Shown here piece by piece: positions 44,438 through 53,035 of a stretch of 64,000 nt of DNA (within the stretch, counting starts at the first letter, position 1; every line of letters begins with the position of its first letter). The stretch covers positions 25,192 through 89,191 of the forward strand of contig CALMYQ010000224.1 of NCBI GenBank assembly GCA_937873655.1, in the 5' to 3' direction. The notes under the pieces were generated by a model. The model ran no database searches and had not been told where the DNA came from. It saw only the letters and a list, made by a program, of their open reading frames with translations. Both the position numbers and the translations under genes were made by a program. The stretch comes from an uncultured Lewinella sp. GTDB lineage: Bacteria; Bacteroidota; Bacteroidia; Chitinophagales; Saprospiraceae.

Positions 44438-44689
44438 CTATTCCGTCCGCACAAACCGGCTCCCGTACGCCATCGACCGGTTGCCGCCGGCCCAGGCTCC
44501 GAACCGCCGGTACGCGATCGGGCTGTGCGGGTTGAACTCGGAGTAGGCGCGATCATACGAGTAAAAGCCGCCGCCGGTTTCGCGCAGATCCTGCCATTCG
44601 AGGTGGGTGATCCGGATATTGGAGGCCGAAAGGGTAAGCGCCAGGCACAGAAATGCCAGGATGAGCGTGAGGTTGGTGATTTTTTTCAT
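44438..44689 (-). CDS. Small exported protein, unknown function
   Basis: This 83-residue protein has a clear signal peptide (about 1-22, KKITNLTLILAFLCLALTLSAS). The mature part has about 60 residues and is rich in Arg, Tyr and Gly (DLRETGGGFYSYDRAYSEFN ... AGGNRSMAYGSRFVR) with no recognised domain. It is convergent with the TetR gene, the stops being 6 bases apart. The small size and lack of homology I can recall keep confidence moderate, but the signal peptide and codon use resemble real genes nearby. Confidence 0.6.
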   Translation of the reverse strand: MKKITNLTLILAFLCLALTLSASNIRITHLEWQDLRETGGGFYSYDRAYSEFNPHSPIAYRRFGAWAGGNRSMAYGSRFVRTE

Positions 44690-44735
44690 CGTCGGGTATT
44701 AGGGTGATAGTTTGGTGATCGGGTTTTGGGTTGGT

Positions 44736-44809
44736 TCTTTGGGGACCACTTAGGGCACTTAGGACACTCAGGGTATTGGTTTTGGAGGATCACTTAGGGC
44801 GCTGAGGTT
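44736..44809. repeat. Degenerate CACTTAGGG-type short repeat
   Basis: Related words of 9-10 bases (CACTTAGGGCA, ACTTAGGACA, CACTCAGGGTA, CACTTAGGGCG, GCTGAGG) recur with a spacer, upstream of the small exported protein and downstream of the SnoaL-like lipoprotein. Confidence 0.6.
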
Positions 44810-44815
44810 GGGCTA

Positions 44816-45280
44816 TTAATCCCAGACGAAGCGCCACTGCCCGTTGGGTTGTTTTTTCCAGACGGTATGGAAGATCCCTTCGACGGTATTGGTCTGGCCG
44901 GTTGAGTCCTGGCTCGAATAAAGGAAGCGGCCGTAGGTGTACCCCAGTTCGCCGGATTTGGCGGCGACCACTTTGTCGGGCACCCAGTTGAGGGTTGTAT
45001 TCTCCCAGTTGCCGTTGTGGTAAAAATCGGCGATAGCCTGCTTGCCTTCAATGATCAGGTTATTGCGGTGAATGACCCCGTCTTCGGCGGCAAACGTTTC
45101 AAAGGCCCGGGGGACTCCCTCTTTTTGGGCCATAGCGGCAAAATCGGCTTCAGCCTGCAGGATCTCGGCTTCGGCGATTTCAGAAAGGTCGGTGGGAGGC
45201 GTTGAACAGGCATTGGAACCCAGCGCCAGGAAAATGACGGCTACAACGGGTTTCCATTCGGATCGATTGCATTTTTTCAT
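44816..45280 (-). CDS. SnoaL/DUF4440-like lipoprotein
   Basis: This 154-residue protein has a lipoprotein signal whose lipobox ends G-S-N-A-C with Cys25. The mature part is a cone-like NTF2/SnoaL fold: a helix (EILQAEADFAAMAQKEGVPRAF), then AAEDGVIHRN, then strands ending QWRFVWD. Such domains bind small ligands or act as isomerase-like enzymes, and some are envelope proteins of unknown role. No neighbour gives a clue. Confidence 0.83.
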   Translation of the reverse strand: MKKCNRSEWKPVVAVIFLALGSNACSTPPTDLSEIAEAEILQAEADFAAMAQKEGVPRAFETFAAEDGVIHRNNLIIEGKQAIADFYHNGNWENTTLNWVPDKVVAAKSGELGYTYGRFLYSSQDSTGQTNTVEGIFHTVWKKQPNGQWRFVWD

Positions 45281-45411
45281 GGATAAGAACGTGTTTGGAG
45301 TAGTTGAAAATGGCCATGAAAGTACCCTTGCAAAGCGATCACGAATATACGAATAAATTGACTACCTGGTAAGGATCCGGACGCGGCCTTCTCCGGCGTA
45401 CAGGATCCGGC

Positions 45412-46059
45412 TTATTTGATCACAAGCGGAAGGCTGAGCAATACGGCGATCACATGCATGGCGGTGCCTGCCAGCACGAAACAGTGCCAGATACCGTGGT
45501 TGTACTTCAGACTTCTCCAGGAGAAAAAGACGACACCGGCCGAATAAAATAACCCGCCTGCCATGATCCACCAGAAGACGGACATCGGCATCGTTTCTGA
45601 GATCGGCTTCGCTATGAAGACCAGCATCCAGCCCAATCCCACGTATAGCCCGGTAGAAAGTTTTGGAAAACGGCCGGTAAAAAACAATTTCAGGACCGAG
45701 CCCGCTGCAATGATGCCCCACATGACGGTTAGAAAGATCCGGGCCAAAGCGGGCTCCAAAAAGATATTCACTACTGCGGTATAGGTGCCGCCGATGAGAA
45801 AAAAAATACTGATATGATCCCAGATCTGCAGCCTGAACTTGGATTTCGGGTGTTGTACGGCGTGGTAGATGGTTGAGGCCGCGTAAGTCGTCAGCATGCC
45901 AAAACAAAAGATCATTACCGCCGGTACCGCCCCCGCATGCGGCGATTGCATAGCCTGCCGGATCAGAACCGGGGTCATGACCAATGCCAATACCAGGCCG
46001 ATGCCGTGTGTGATCGCATTGGCGCGTTCTTCTCTTGCAGTTTTGGGATTTTGAGACAT
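45412..46059 (-). CDS. trhA: Hemolysin III/PAQR-family membrane protein
   Basis: This 215-residue protein is predicted to have seven transmembrane helices. Family motifs are visible: AITHGIGL near residue 18, AASTIYHAV, WDHISIFFLIGGTYT and, near the end, GIWHCFVLAGTAMHVIAV. These carry the conserved His, Asp and Ser residues of the metal-dependent PAQR hydrolase fold. Bacterial members influence membrane lipid and fluidity homeostasis; the old name hemolysin III is misleading. It lies downstream of the amidinotransferase gene, separated by a repeat-derived hairpin. Confidence 0.92.
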   Translation of the reverse strand: MSQNPKTAREERANAITHGIGLVLALVMTPVLIRQAMQSPHAGAVPAVMIFCFGMLTTYAASTIYHAVQHPKSKFRLQIWDHISIFFLIGGTYTAVVNIFLEPALARIFLTVMWGIIAAGSVLKLFFTGRFPKLSTGLYVGLGWMLVFIAKPISETMPMSVFWWIMAGGLFYSAGVVFFSWRSLKYNHGIWHCFVLAGTAMHVIAVLLSLPLVIK

Positions 46060-46066
46060 GTTATGT

Positions 46067-46120
46067 TGATTTGTTGATTCGTTGATTTGTTGATTCGAAT
46101 AAACAGATCAACGAATCAAC
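46067..46120. repeat. GTTGATTTGTTGATTC repeat with 14-bp inverted arms
   Basis: The unit GTTGATTY-GTTGATTT recurs. GTTGATTCGTTGAT at 46073-46086 is perfectly inverted at 46107-46120 with a 20-base loop. It lies between two minus-strand genes, directly after the amidinotransferase stop codon. Confidence 0.85.
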
Positions 46121-46123
46121 ATC

Positions 46124-47002
46124 TTATAATATTCGCGCAATCGGACGGGTCAGGCAGGTAGGTCCGCCGCCGCCCTTGACGCTGATCTCCTCACCGAGGT
46201 AGGTGACCACCCGGCAGCCTTCGGCCTCCAGTGCAGCCCGGGTTTTCGGGTTCCCCGCCACCATCAGACAGGTGCGCGGGGCCAGCGCCAGCACATTGCA
46301 CCCCATGCTGTCGAATTCTTCATCCGGTACTTCTACCAAACGCATACCGCGCCGGATCAGTTCATTCCGGAAGGCCACCGGCATCAATGGAGAATACGCT
46401 ACCGCAAGATCATCAGCCACCGGACTGAATATGGACATCAGATGGAATACGTCGCCCGGCCCCTTGTAATGCGGGAGGTCCGCCCGGAGGATTTCTATGC
46501 CGAAAGGCCGGAGCAATCCTTCCAATTGGGCGATTCCCGCCGGATTGGTCCGGTAAGAATACCCTACCGCCAGCGTCCCACTATCCAGCCAGGCCACGTC
46601 GCCGCCTTCCAGGGTACCGGGAGCCTGTATTTCACCCAGGATGGGGATCCCGAGCCGGTCAAAAGCCAGCCGCTCTGCCGCAGGTTCTTTTTTCCGGGCC
46701 GCTTTGCCCATGTTGCACAGGATCGCGCCATGGTCGGTAACGATGGCCGCATCCCGGCAATAAAGGGAATCCATGGTCAGGTTTTCACCGGGCGGCAGGA
46801 TATGTACCTCGGCGCCTGCATCCCGGAGGAGTTGCTCAAAAACAGCGTATTCCTCAACAGCTTTTTCCAGGTCGGGCCGGCCCAGGTAATTGAGCATTTC
46901 CCATTCGGCGTCGATGCGCGCATCGCGAAGGAAGGCGTTTCGCACCGGTTTGATCAGGACGGATTGCAGCTTCCCGCATTCGTTGTGGGCGGTTGGTTTC
47001 AT
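46124..47002 (-). CDS. Amidinotransferase/arginine deiminase-superfamily hydrolase (DDAH-like)
   Basis: This 292-residue protein has the five-bladed propeller fold of guanidino-modifying enzymes. Visible motifs are MDSLYCRDAAIV, GTLEGGDV, GDVFHLMS, SMGCNVLAL and, at the C terminus, GGGGPTC283LTRPI with the nucleophilic Cys. Dimethylarginine dimethylaminohydrolases and arginine deiminases in this superfamily release citrulline from methylarginine or arginine. The substrate is not decided by sequence. An APC permease of arginine/agmatine type is encoded 220 bases upstream on the same strand, suggesting import and breakdown of a guanidino compound. Confidence 0.87.
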   Translation of the reverse strand: MKPTAHNECGKLQSVLIKPVRNAFLRDARIDAEWEMLNYLGRPDLEKAVEEYAVFEQLLRDAGAEVHILPPGENLTMDSLYCRDAAIVTDHGAILCNMGKAARKKEPAAERLAFDRLGIPILGEIQAPGTLEGGDVAWLDSGTLAVGYSYRTNPAGIAQLEGLLRPFGIEILRADLPHYKGPGDVFHLMSIFSPVADDLAVAYSPLMPVAFRNELIRRGMRLVEVPDEEFDSMGCNVLALAPRTCLMVAGNPKTRAALEAEGCRVVTYLGEEISVKGGGGPTCLTRPIARIL

Positions 47003-47018
47003 GTGCAGTTACAGGTGT

Positions 47019-47120
47019 TGCGATCCTATGGACTCTTACATATATTGCGGTCCTATGGACCTTACAGATATTGCGATCCTATGGACTCTTACAGATATTA
47101 TGGTCCTGCGGACCTTTTAT
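47019..47120. repeat. Tandem repeat, unit about 26 bp, about four copies
   Basis: Copies begin near 47019, 47045, 47071 and 47098 and read roughly TTGCGATCCTATGGACTCTT, then ACAGATA. Several copies contain the small dyad GGTCC-TAT-GGACC. It lies upstream of the amidinotransferase start. Confidence 0.85.
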
Positions 47121-47185
47121 GTTGCGGATTCGAATCCTTGCTTTCTCCCCCGACCGCCGGAGCTCATCAGGAGCGAAGGAGGTGA

Positions 47186-47240
47186 TTCCTGAGTTCCTCG
47201 AATCCTCGAATCCTCGCTTCCTCAGTTCCTCGATTCCTCA
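47186..47240. repeat. Octamer repeat CCTCGAAT/CCTCGATT near the permease stop
   Basis: Successive copies of TTCCTCGA/ATCCTCGA-type octamers run into the 3' end of the permease gene; the stop at 47222 falls within them. The same octamer family occurs at 62221-62305 and 63937-64000. Confidence 0.8.
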
Positions 47241-48553
47241 ACCTCCTTACGTTTCAACCAGACATAGAACGGGATGCCCGCCATGAGCAGGATGAACCCC
47301 CAGTAGACGATCTCCTCTCCGGAGCCGGCGACTGCCCACAGGGAATAGCCGAACGCCAGAAGGCCGATTACCGTGTTGATCACGAGTGCCCTCTTCGGCA
47401 GCTTTTTATCCCGGAAAGTGAACAGGGAGAAGGCAGCTGCGGAAAACAGATAAGGCACCAATACCGTCAGTGTGGACAAGAGGATGATGAATTTGAAAGC
47501 GGCAGCCAGTCCCTTCGTGAAGTTCATGACCATCAATACGGACACCAGGATGCTGGATATAACGATGCCGATACCGGGCATGCCGCGCTTGTTTTCCTTT
47601 TTGAAAATACCGGGAAACAGGCGGTCTTTGGCTGCGGCCATGGGAATTTGCCCCTGGATCAGGATCCAGCCGTTGAGGGCGCCGAAGGTGGAAATGATCA
47701 CGCCGGCCGCAATCAATTGCCGGGCGCCGTTGCCCCAGATCTTTGCTGCGGCATCGGCAAAAGGCGCATTGGAGGTCTGGAGTTCCTGCGGCGGGATGAT
47801 GCCCATCACCGCTACCGTGCCCAGGATATAGACCAGGATGGTGATCCCAGTGCCCCACATGGTCGCTTTCGGAATGGTCTTTTCCGGCTCGGCCACGTCG
47901 CCGGCAGGGATGGTGGCGCATTCCAGCCCCAGGAAGGCAAAAAGCGTCAGGGTGGCCGTTGCGGTGACGGCTGAAAACCCGCTTTCCCCACTCAGATTGA
48001 ACGGAACAAAATTGGCCGGATCAAGGTAGAAGAGGCCGCCTACGGCAATGATGATCAGCGGGGTTATTTTGAGGATCGTTGTGATCAACTGCATCCTCCC
48101 GGCTTCGCGAACGCCCCGCGTATTTACCCAGGTGAGCAGCCAGATGACCCCGAGCCCGACCAATACCGAGATCAGGTGATCTGTTGCCAGCACCGGTACA
48201 AAAACGCTCAGATAACTCACCAGCGCCACCGCGATGCCCGCGTTGGTGCACCAGATGGAGATCCAGTATCCCCAGGCGACCAGAAACGCGGCAAATTCGC
48301 CGAATCCCGCCCGTGTGTACACGTACGGCCCGCCGCTGATGTCGGGGATCATTTTACTCAGCCTGCTGAATACCAGCGCCAGAAAAAAGGCGCCCGCGGC
48401 GGAGAAAATCCAGCCCAGAATGCTGATGCCGCCGTATGCCGCCAGGGAAGAAGGCAGGAAAAAGACGCCGGAACCGATCATATTGCCGACCACCAGGGCC
48501 ATAGCCATCCACAAACCGAGTTTCTTCTGGCCCGCCGTGTCCGAGTTTTCCAT
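47222..48553 (-). CDS. APC-family amino acid permease (AdiC-like)
   Basis: This 443-residue transporter has 12 predicted helices. The APC signature is near the N terminus (GNMIGSGVFFLPSSLAAYGG), and helix 6 reads LTLFAFLGLECATIPAGDV, closely similar to the arginine:agmatine and cadaverine antiporters. I start at Met-Glu-Asn-Ser (48553), the family-like start, rather than the upstream Met at 48604. A near-consensus -7 word (TACCTTTC on the minus strand, 48572-48579) lies 19 bases upstream. The amidinotransferase gene follows on the same strand, supporting a role in uptake or exchange of arginine-like compounds. The last residues (EVEESRN) are encoded by the octamer repeat. Confidence 0.9.
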   Translation of the reverse strand: MENSDTAGQKKLGLWMAMALVVGNMIGSGVFFLPSSLAAYGGISILGWIFSAAGAFFLALVFSRLSKMIPDISGGPYVYTRAGFGEFAAFLVAWGYWISIWCTNAGIAVALVSYLSVFVPVLATDHLISVLVGLGVIWLLTWVNTRGVREAGRMQLITTILKITPLIIIAVGGLFYLDPANFVPFNLSGESGFSAVTATATLTLFAFLGLECATIPAGDVAEPEKTIPKATMWGTGITILVYILGTVAVMGIIPPQELQTSNAPFADAAAKIWGNGARQLIAAGVIISTFGALNGWILIQGQIPMAAAKDRLFPGIFKKENKRGMPGIGIVISSILVSVLMVMNFTKGLAAAFKFIILLSTLTVLVPYLFSAAAFSLFTFRDKKLPKRALVINTVIGLLAFGYSLWAVAGSGEEIVYWGFILLMAGIPFYVWLKRKEVEESRN

Positions 48554-48671
48554 ACTGTAAGGTTTTGACGCGAAAGGTAGGGAATTCCGCCGGAAGTCCC
48601 GCATGTAAGCCGATGGGCCGGCGCAGTCGGGGTCATCAGAACAAAAAATAAAAAATCTGCGGATGAATTTT

Positions 48672-48679
48672 TATTTTTG
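48672..48679 (+). promoter_or_regulatory. -7 box for the 167-residue membrane protein
   Basis: TATTTTTG matches TAnnTTTG, 39 bases before the ATG at 48718. Confidence 0.45.
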
Positions 48680-48717
48680 GGGATTGCGGCTGAAAAAACA
48701 GCCGATTGCTGCCCGCT

Positions 48718-49221
48718 ATGTCCGTTGAATTATTCGAAGTCCGACCCAGGTTCAGGAAGCTGGTCCCGCATTCTATGGAAGAACTGACCGGCAACGTCAA
48801 AGCCTCGCTTGAGGCATCCGCCCAGGAAATAACGGGGTCTGTCGGCCCTTCTTACCTGGTGTTGAAGGTAAAGTCGGATGAAAGGCATTTCTGGACGCCC
48901 CAACTCAATGTGAGCCTGGAGGACGATGCGAACGGCACCATCGTCAACGGCATGTACGGTCCGCGCCCGGATATCTGGATGTTGTTCATCTTTCTGTATT
49001 TCCTTTGCGGCTTTATTACCCTGGTTGTACTCATCATAGGCCTGTCGCAATACCAACTCGGTCTTTCCTCTTATATTCTTTGGACTATACCCTTCACGCT
49101 GGGCGGCATTTTTGTGCTTTGGTTCAGCAGCCGGACCGGGCAGCGGCTGGGCAAGGATCAGCTGCATAAAATACACGGGTTTGTCCAGCAGCATTTGCTG
49201 GCCAATGCGACGGATATCTGA
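48718..49221 (+). CDS. Conserved membrane protein, unknown function
   Basis: This 167-residue protein has no signal peptide. The N-terminal about 75 residues form a soluble domain of alternating strands (ELFEVRPRFRKLVPHS ... SYLVLKVKSDERHFWTPQLNVSLE). Two transmembrane helices follow (about 83-105 and 115-137), and then a helical tail with LHKIHGFVQQHLL. I know of similar proteins only as hypotheticals in Bacteroidota. I take the ATG at 48718 over one 12 bases earlier because it fits the -7 box and gives the simpler N terminus. It is divergent from the APC permease. Confidence 0.75.
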   Translation: MSVELFEVRPRFRKLVPHSMEELTGNVKASLEASAQEITGSVGPSYLVLKVKSDERHFWTPQLNVSLEDDANGTIVNGMYGPRPDIWMLFIFLYFLCGFITLVVLIIGLSQYQLGLSSYILWTIPFTLGGIFVLWFSSRTGQRLGKDQLHKIHGFVQQHLLANATDI

Positions 49222-49266
49222 GATTGGTTTTGGCGGGATGAGCGGGGTCGAAACCGGGATTCTATA

Positions 49267-50103
49267 TCAGAAATATCCTTTAAACGTCATGGGAACAGAT
49301 GTACAAATCATATCAAGCCCTCCGTTCTTGACAAACATTTTGGCATTTTTTTCAAAGTCGAACAGGCGGTACAAGTGATAATTTTGGGGGTTGTTCTGAG
49401 AAAACAACAACTCGTTACGTGAAAAGAAAAATGGGGTTTCTTTTCCCAATTTGGTTGTTTTCACCTCTATATATTTATCCGTTCCGTTAATATTTCTTGA
49501 CAGAATATCGAAGCCTGCACCATCTCCATCCTCTTTCGAAATCCATTTTACCTGATCGGCCAGGTTTCCTTTACCGGAATTAGTGAGTTGCCATCTCTCA
49601 TATTCCAGAACAAATTCTTCGCCGAACAGTCCCAAGCTTCTATTTCGCTGCTCTTTCTCCAGGTAATTTGTTTTGATCGGATTTCTGGTATATGCTGCGG
49701 CTGGTTCTTCAACAAATTGTGTATTGGAAGGAGGTTCAACCAGGAGCTTATCAAATGCTTTTCTGATAGCGGGTTGAACAAAATTACCTTCAGCGAATTG
49801 TTTGAATTGTTCTTCTATGTATTGATGTCCGATCAAGTAGTCTATTACCTTATCGTCTAATATACTTTGATAGTTAAATCTTGGCAAATACCCCTTAATG
49901 TAAGGTTGCCCCAGATTGATCAAAACAGCACTGATGTTTTGGTGTTTGAATTCAATAGAACCCGCTGAACGACTATTAAGTAAAGGTCGAAGTTGCTTTC
50001 TGTGCTCAGACTTTTTATAGCTCTTACCAGATAATTCTTTTGAAAGCATGCTGAAATAATCAGCCACAATCAATTCGACTTCTATATCAGACCATGCACT
50101 CAT
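49267..50103 (-). CDS. DUF3883-domain protein, putative PD-(D/E)xK nuclease-like
   Basis: This 278-residue cytosolic protein has an N-terminal helical domain of about 140 residues with no recognised match. Its C-terminal domain matches DUF3883. Residues E162/E163 (GLFGEEFVLEYE), D199 (GAGFDILS) and E213-V-K215 (YIEVKTTK) have the order and spacing of the PD-(D/E)xK nuclease core. DUF3883 occurs in restriction and other defence-associated proteins. This stretch is visibly more AT-rich than its neighbours, with more Asn/Lys/Ile codons, suggesting transfer. It stands alone, with no methylase or helicase beside it. Confidence 0.8.
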   Translation of the reverse strand: MSAWSDIEVELIVADYFSMLSKELSGKSYKKSEHRKQLRPLLNSRSAGSIEFKHQNISAVLINLGQPYIKGYLPRFNYQSILDDKVIDYLIGHQYIEEQFKQFAEGNFVQPAIRKAFDKLLVEPPSNTQFVEEPAAAYTRNPIKTNYLEKEQRNRSLGLFGEEFVLEYERWQLTNSGKGNLADQVKWISKEDGDGAGFDILSRNINGTDKYIEVKTTKLGKETPFFFSRNELLFSQNNPQNYHLYRLFDFEKNAKMFVKNGGLDMICTSVPMTFKGYF

Positions 50104-50183
50104 TTAATTTATTCTATTCACTAATTCTTCTCCTAACCATTCAAAACCTCTCCCAAATTATCTTCCAATCCGGTCCTTTTCTC

Positions 50184-50597
50184 CTACAAAAAATATTGCA
50201 CCGCCAATTCATACCCGCGCAATCCCAAACCGGCGATCACCCCTTCGCATTTTGCCGATAACATGGAATGGTGGCGGTAGGTCTCCCGGGCGTATACATT
50301 GGAGATATGGACCTCGATCACCGGCGATTCGATGGCGGAGATGGCGTCGGCAATGGCGATGGAGGTATGGGTATAGGCGCCGGCGTTCAGGATGATGCCG
50401 TCATAGGAAAAGCCGGTCTCGTGGAGTTTGTCGATGATGGCGCCTTCGTGGTTGCTCTGAAAATAGTGCAGGGTAACGTTGGGAAAAAGTACCCTCAGGT
50501 GGTCAAAGAAGACCTCGAAGTTCTCCACCCCGTAAATTTCAGGTTCGCGGATGCCCAGCAGGTTGAGGTTCGGTCCGTTGATGATGATGATCTTCAT
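50184..50597 (-). CDS. aroQ: 3-dehydroquinate dehydratase, type II
   Basis: This 137-residue enzyme of the shikimate pathway converts 3-dehydroquinate to 3-dehydroshikimate. Motifs in order are NGPNLNLLGIREPEIYG, the flexible-loop Arg and Tyr near 17-23, NAGAYTHTSIAIADAI, EVHISNVYARE and RHHSMLS. The length is typical for the dodecameric type II enzyme. Its ATG is 1 base from the recQ stop codon, so it is transcribed and probably translated together with recQ, an arrangement without obvious biochemical meaning. Confidence 0.96.
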   Translation of the reverse strand: MKIIIINGPNLNLLGIREPEIYGVENFEVFFDHLRVLFPNVTLHYFQSNHEGAIIDKLHETGFSYDGIILNAGAYTHTSIAIADAISAIESPVIEVHISNVYARETYRHHSMLSAKCEGVIAGLGLRGYELAVQYFL

Positions 50598-50598
50598 A

Positions 50599-52800
50599 TC
50601 AGTTGGCCATATCGGAAAGGAATTTGATGCGTATCAGCTGAATCTCTTCGAGGGTAATGTCGTCCTCCTTGAGGCTCCGGTAAGCGTCCTCGATGGAATC
50701 CGTCTTGGCCTCCATGAAATAATCCATGATATCTTCGCGGGAATATTCATCCACCTTGTCATCGATATAGTAGTCGATATTGACCTTGGTGCCGGATACC
50801 ACGATGGCGTCCAGTTCTTCCATCAGCTCGTCCATCGACAGGCTGTTGGTCGAGGCGAGGTCTTCGAGCGGCAATTTCCGGTCGATGCCCTGGATGATAT
50901 TGACCTTGATCTTGGATTTGTTGGCGACCTGCTTGACCACAAAATCCGTCGGCCGGTCGATATCGTTTTCTTCTACGTATTCCTTGATCAGCTTCATGAA
51001 GGGTTTGCCGTACCGGGTGGCTTTACCCATGCTGACGCCCTGCACCTTGGTCATATCCTCAAGTGAAATCGGGTATTGGGTGGCCATGTCCTCCAGGGAG
51101 GGGTCCTGGAAGATCACGTAGGGCGGCACATTCTGCCGTTTGGCCTCGCGCCTTCGAAGGTCTTTGAGCAGGCTCATCAGCGCTTCATCCAGCACAGCGG
51201 TCTTGCCGACCGGTTCGCCGTCGTCCAGCGACGATTTATCCTCGTAGTTCCGGTCAATCGGTATTTTGAAGGAATAGGGAGCTTCCAGAAATTCGCGGCC
51301 TTTGTCCGTGATCTTCAACAGGCCGTAAGATTCAATGTCCTTAACGAGCAGGTCATTGAGCAGCGCCTGGCGGAAAACCGAACTCCAGAAGGTCTCATCC
51401 TTTCCCTGGCCGGCGCCGAAGAGGGGTTTCTGGTTGAATTTGAAATCCTTGATCTCCTTGGTTTCCTTGCCCGTTACAAAATCGAGCAGGGTCTTGATGC
51501 CGTAATTCTCATCCAGCTCCAGCACGGTACTCAGCGCTGTTTCCATTTCCTTTTTCACCTCTACGCGCTCTTTGGGGTACCGGCAGTTGTCGCACATGTT
51601 GTTGCACTTCGAATCGTCGTATTCCTCCCCGAAATAGTGCAACAGGAACCGGCGGCGGCAGGCGGTGGTTTCGGCATAGGCCATGACCTCCTGCATGAGC
51701 TGTGCGCCCATTTCGCGTTCGGCGACGGGTTTGTCGCGCAGGAATTTTTCCAGCTTCAGGATATCGGCGTAGGAATAGAAGGCAATGCAGCGGCCGGCGA
51801 GCCCGTCGCGGCCGGCCCGGCCCGTTTCCTGGTAATAATTCTCGATGCTTTTCGGGATATCGTAGTGGATAACGAACCGGACGTCCGGCTTGTCGATTCC
51901 CATACCGAACGCAATGGTGGCCACAATGACGTCGATCTCCTCCATCAGGAAATCGTCCTGGGTGGATGTGCGCGTTTTGGCGTCCAGGCCGGCATGGTAG
52001 GGCGCCGCTTTGATATCGTTGACCACCAGCATCTGGGCAATTTCCTCGGCAGCTTTCCGCGACTGGACGTAGATAATACCCGATTGCCCCGGCATTTCCT
52101 TGATCAGCTGGATGATCTGGCGGATCGTCTGGTCCTTTTTGCCTTTCGGCCGGACCTCGTAGTAGAGATTCTCGCGGTTGAAGGACGATACGAAGGTATT
52201 GTACTCCACCATGTTGAGGTTCTTGATGATATCCGACTGCACCTTGGGGGTGGCTGTTGCCGTGAGTGCGACAACGGGGATCTCCGTCCCGATGGCGTCG
52301 AGCATAGCCCGTATGCGTCGGTATTCCGGCCGGAAGTCATGGCCCCATTCCGAGATGCAGTGCGCTTCGTCAACCGCGACGAAGGAGACGCCTACCTGCT
52401 GGAAAAATTCGATATTCTCGTCCTTGGTCAGCGTTTCAGGCGCGATGAAGAGCAATTTGGTCTTCCCGCTGGTGATGTCCTGTTTGACCAGCTTCATTTG
52501 AGCTTTGGTCAGCGAGGAGTTCAGGAAATGGGCTACCTCATCGTTCTGGCTGTACCCCCTGATAGAGTCCACCTGGTTCTTCATCAGGGCAATGAGCGGA
52601 GAGATGATGATGGCCGTTCCATCCAGCATAAGGGCCGGCAATTGATAACAGAGAGATTTTCCACCGCCAGTCGGCATTATAACGAAGGTATCTTCACCGT
52701 TTAAAACACTCTGGATGATGGCCTCCTGATTTCCTTTGAAATTATCGAAACCAAAATACTGCTGCAGGGCGCTGAACAAGGAATCTGTGGAAGCAGTCAT
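50599..52800 (-). CDS. recQ: ATP-dependent DNA helicase RecQ
   Basis: This 733-residue SF2 helicase unwinds DNA during recombination and repair. Motifs are Walker A MPTGGGKSLCYQLPA, the DEAH box VAVDEAHCISEWGHDFRP, LTATATPKV, GRAGRDG, and the RecQ zinc module CRRRFLLHYFGE ... CNNMCDNC. A winged-helix region and an HRDC-like domain (LRRREAKRQNVPPYVIF ... KVQGVSMGKATRYG) follow. It is longer than E. coli RecQ because of an additional C-terminal region (about 640-733), a form common in Bacteroidota. It heads an operon with aroQ and is divergent from kdsD. Confidence 0.96.
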   Translation of the reverse strand: MTASTDSLFSALQQYFGFDNFKGNQEAIIQSVLNGEDTFVIMPTGGGKSLCYQLPALMLDGTAIIISPLIALMKNQVDSIRGYSQNDEVAHFLNSSLTKAQMKLVKQDITSGKTKLLFIAPETLTKDENIEFFQQVGVSFVAVDEAHCISEWGHDFRPEYRRIRAMLDAIGTEIPVVALTATATPKVQSDIIKNLNMVEYNTFVSSFNRENLYYEVRPKGKKDQTIRQIIQLIKEMPGQSGIIYVQSRKAAEEIAQMLVVNDIKAAPYHAGLDAKTRTSTQDDFLMEEIDVIVATIAFGMGIDKPDVRFVIHYDIPKSIENYYQETGRAGRDGLAGRCIAFYSYADILKLEKFLRDKPVAEREMGAQLMQEVMAYAETTACRRRFLLHYFGEEYDDSKCNNMCDNCRYPKERVEVKKEMETALSTVLELDENYGIKTLLDFVTGKETKEIKDFKFNQKPLFGAGQGKDETFWSSVFRQALLNDLLVKDIESYGLLKITDKGREFLEAPYSFKIPIDRNYEDKSSLDDGEPVGKTAVLDEALMSLLKDLRRREAKRQNVPPYVIFQDPSLEDMATQYPISLEDMTKVQGVSMGKATRYGKPFMKLIKEYVEENDIDRPTDFVVKQVANKSKIKVNIIQGIDRKLPLEDLASTNSLSMDELMEELDAIVVSGTKVNIDYYIDDKVDEYSREDIMDYFMEAKTDSIEDAYRSLKEDDITLEEIQLIRIKFLSDMAN

Positions 52801-53035
52801 AATTCAATACACTTTTAGTCTGTTTTTACTCTAATTTTGCACGCTAACCGGGGTCTTTTCGATCAGGTTTGTCATTTGGTTCATGCTGTGTTGAATCGGT
52901 AAAGGGCAACGGATGGTTGAATATGCAGGCGTATAAATTTAGGCATTATTTGCAATTTAATGCGCTTTGTCAGACAAATTTTACAAAATTCAAACGTGCT
53001 TACTTTTTAAAAAAGCCGTCAAAAATAGATAATTA

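Noticed and set aside
47119..47136. T-loop-like GGATTCGAATCC resembling a tRNA T arm
   Set aside because: No acceptor, D or anticodon arms could be formed with the flanking sequence, which is repeat-derived.
51076..52704. 542-codon plus-strand frame opposite recQ
   Set aside because: RecQ on the other strand carries every helicase motif; the antisense frame has none.
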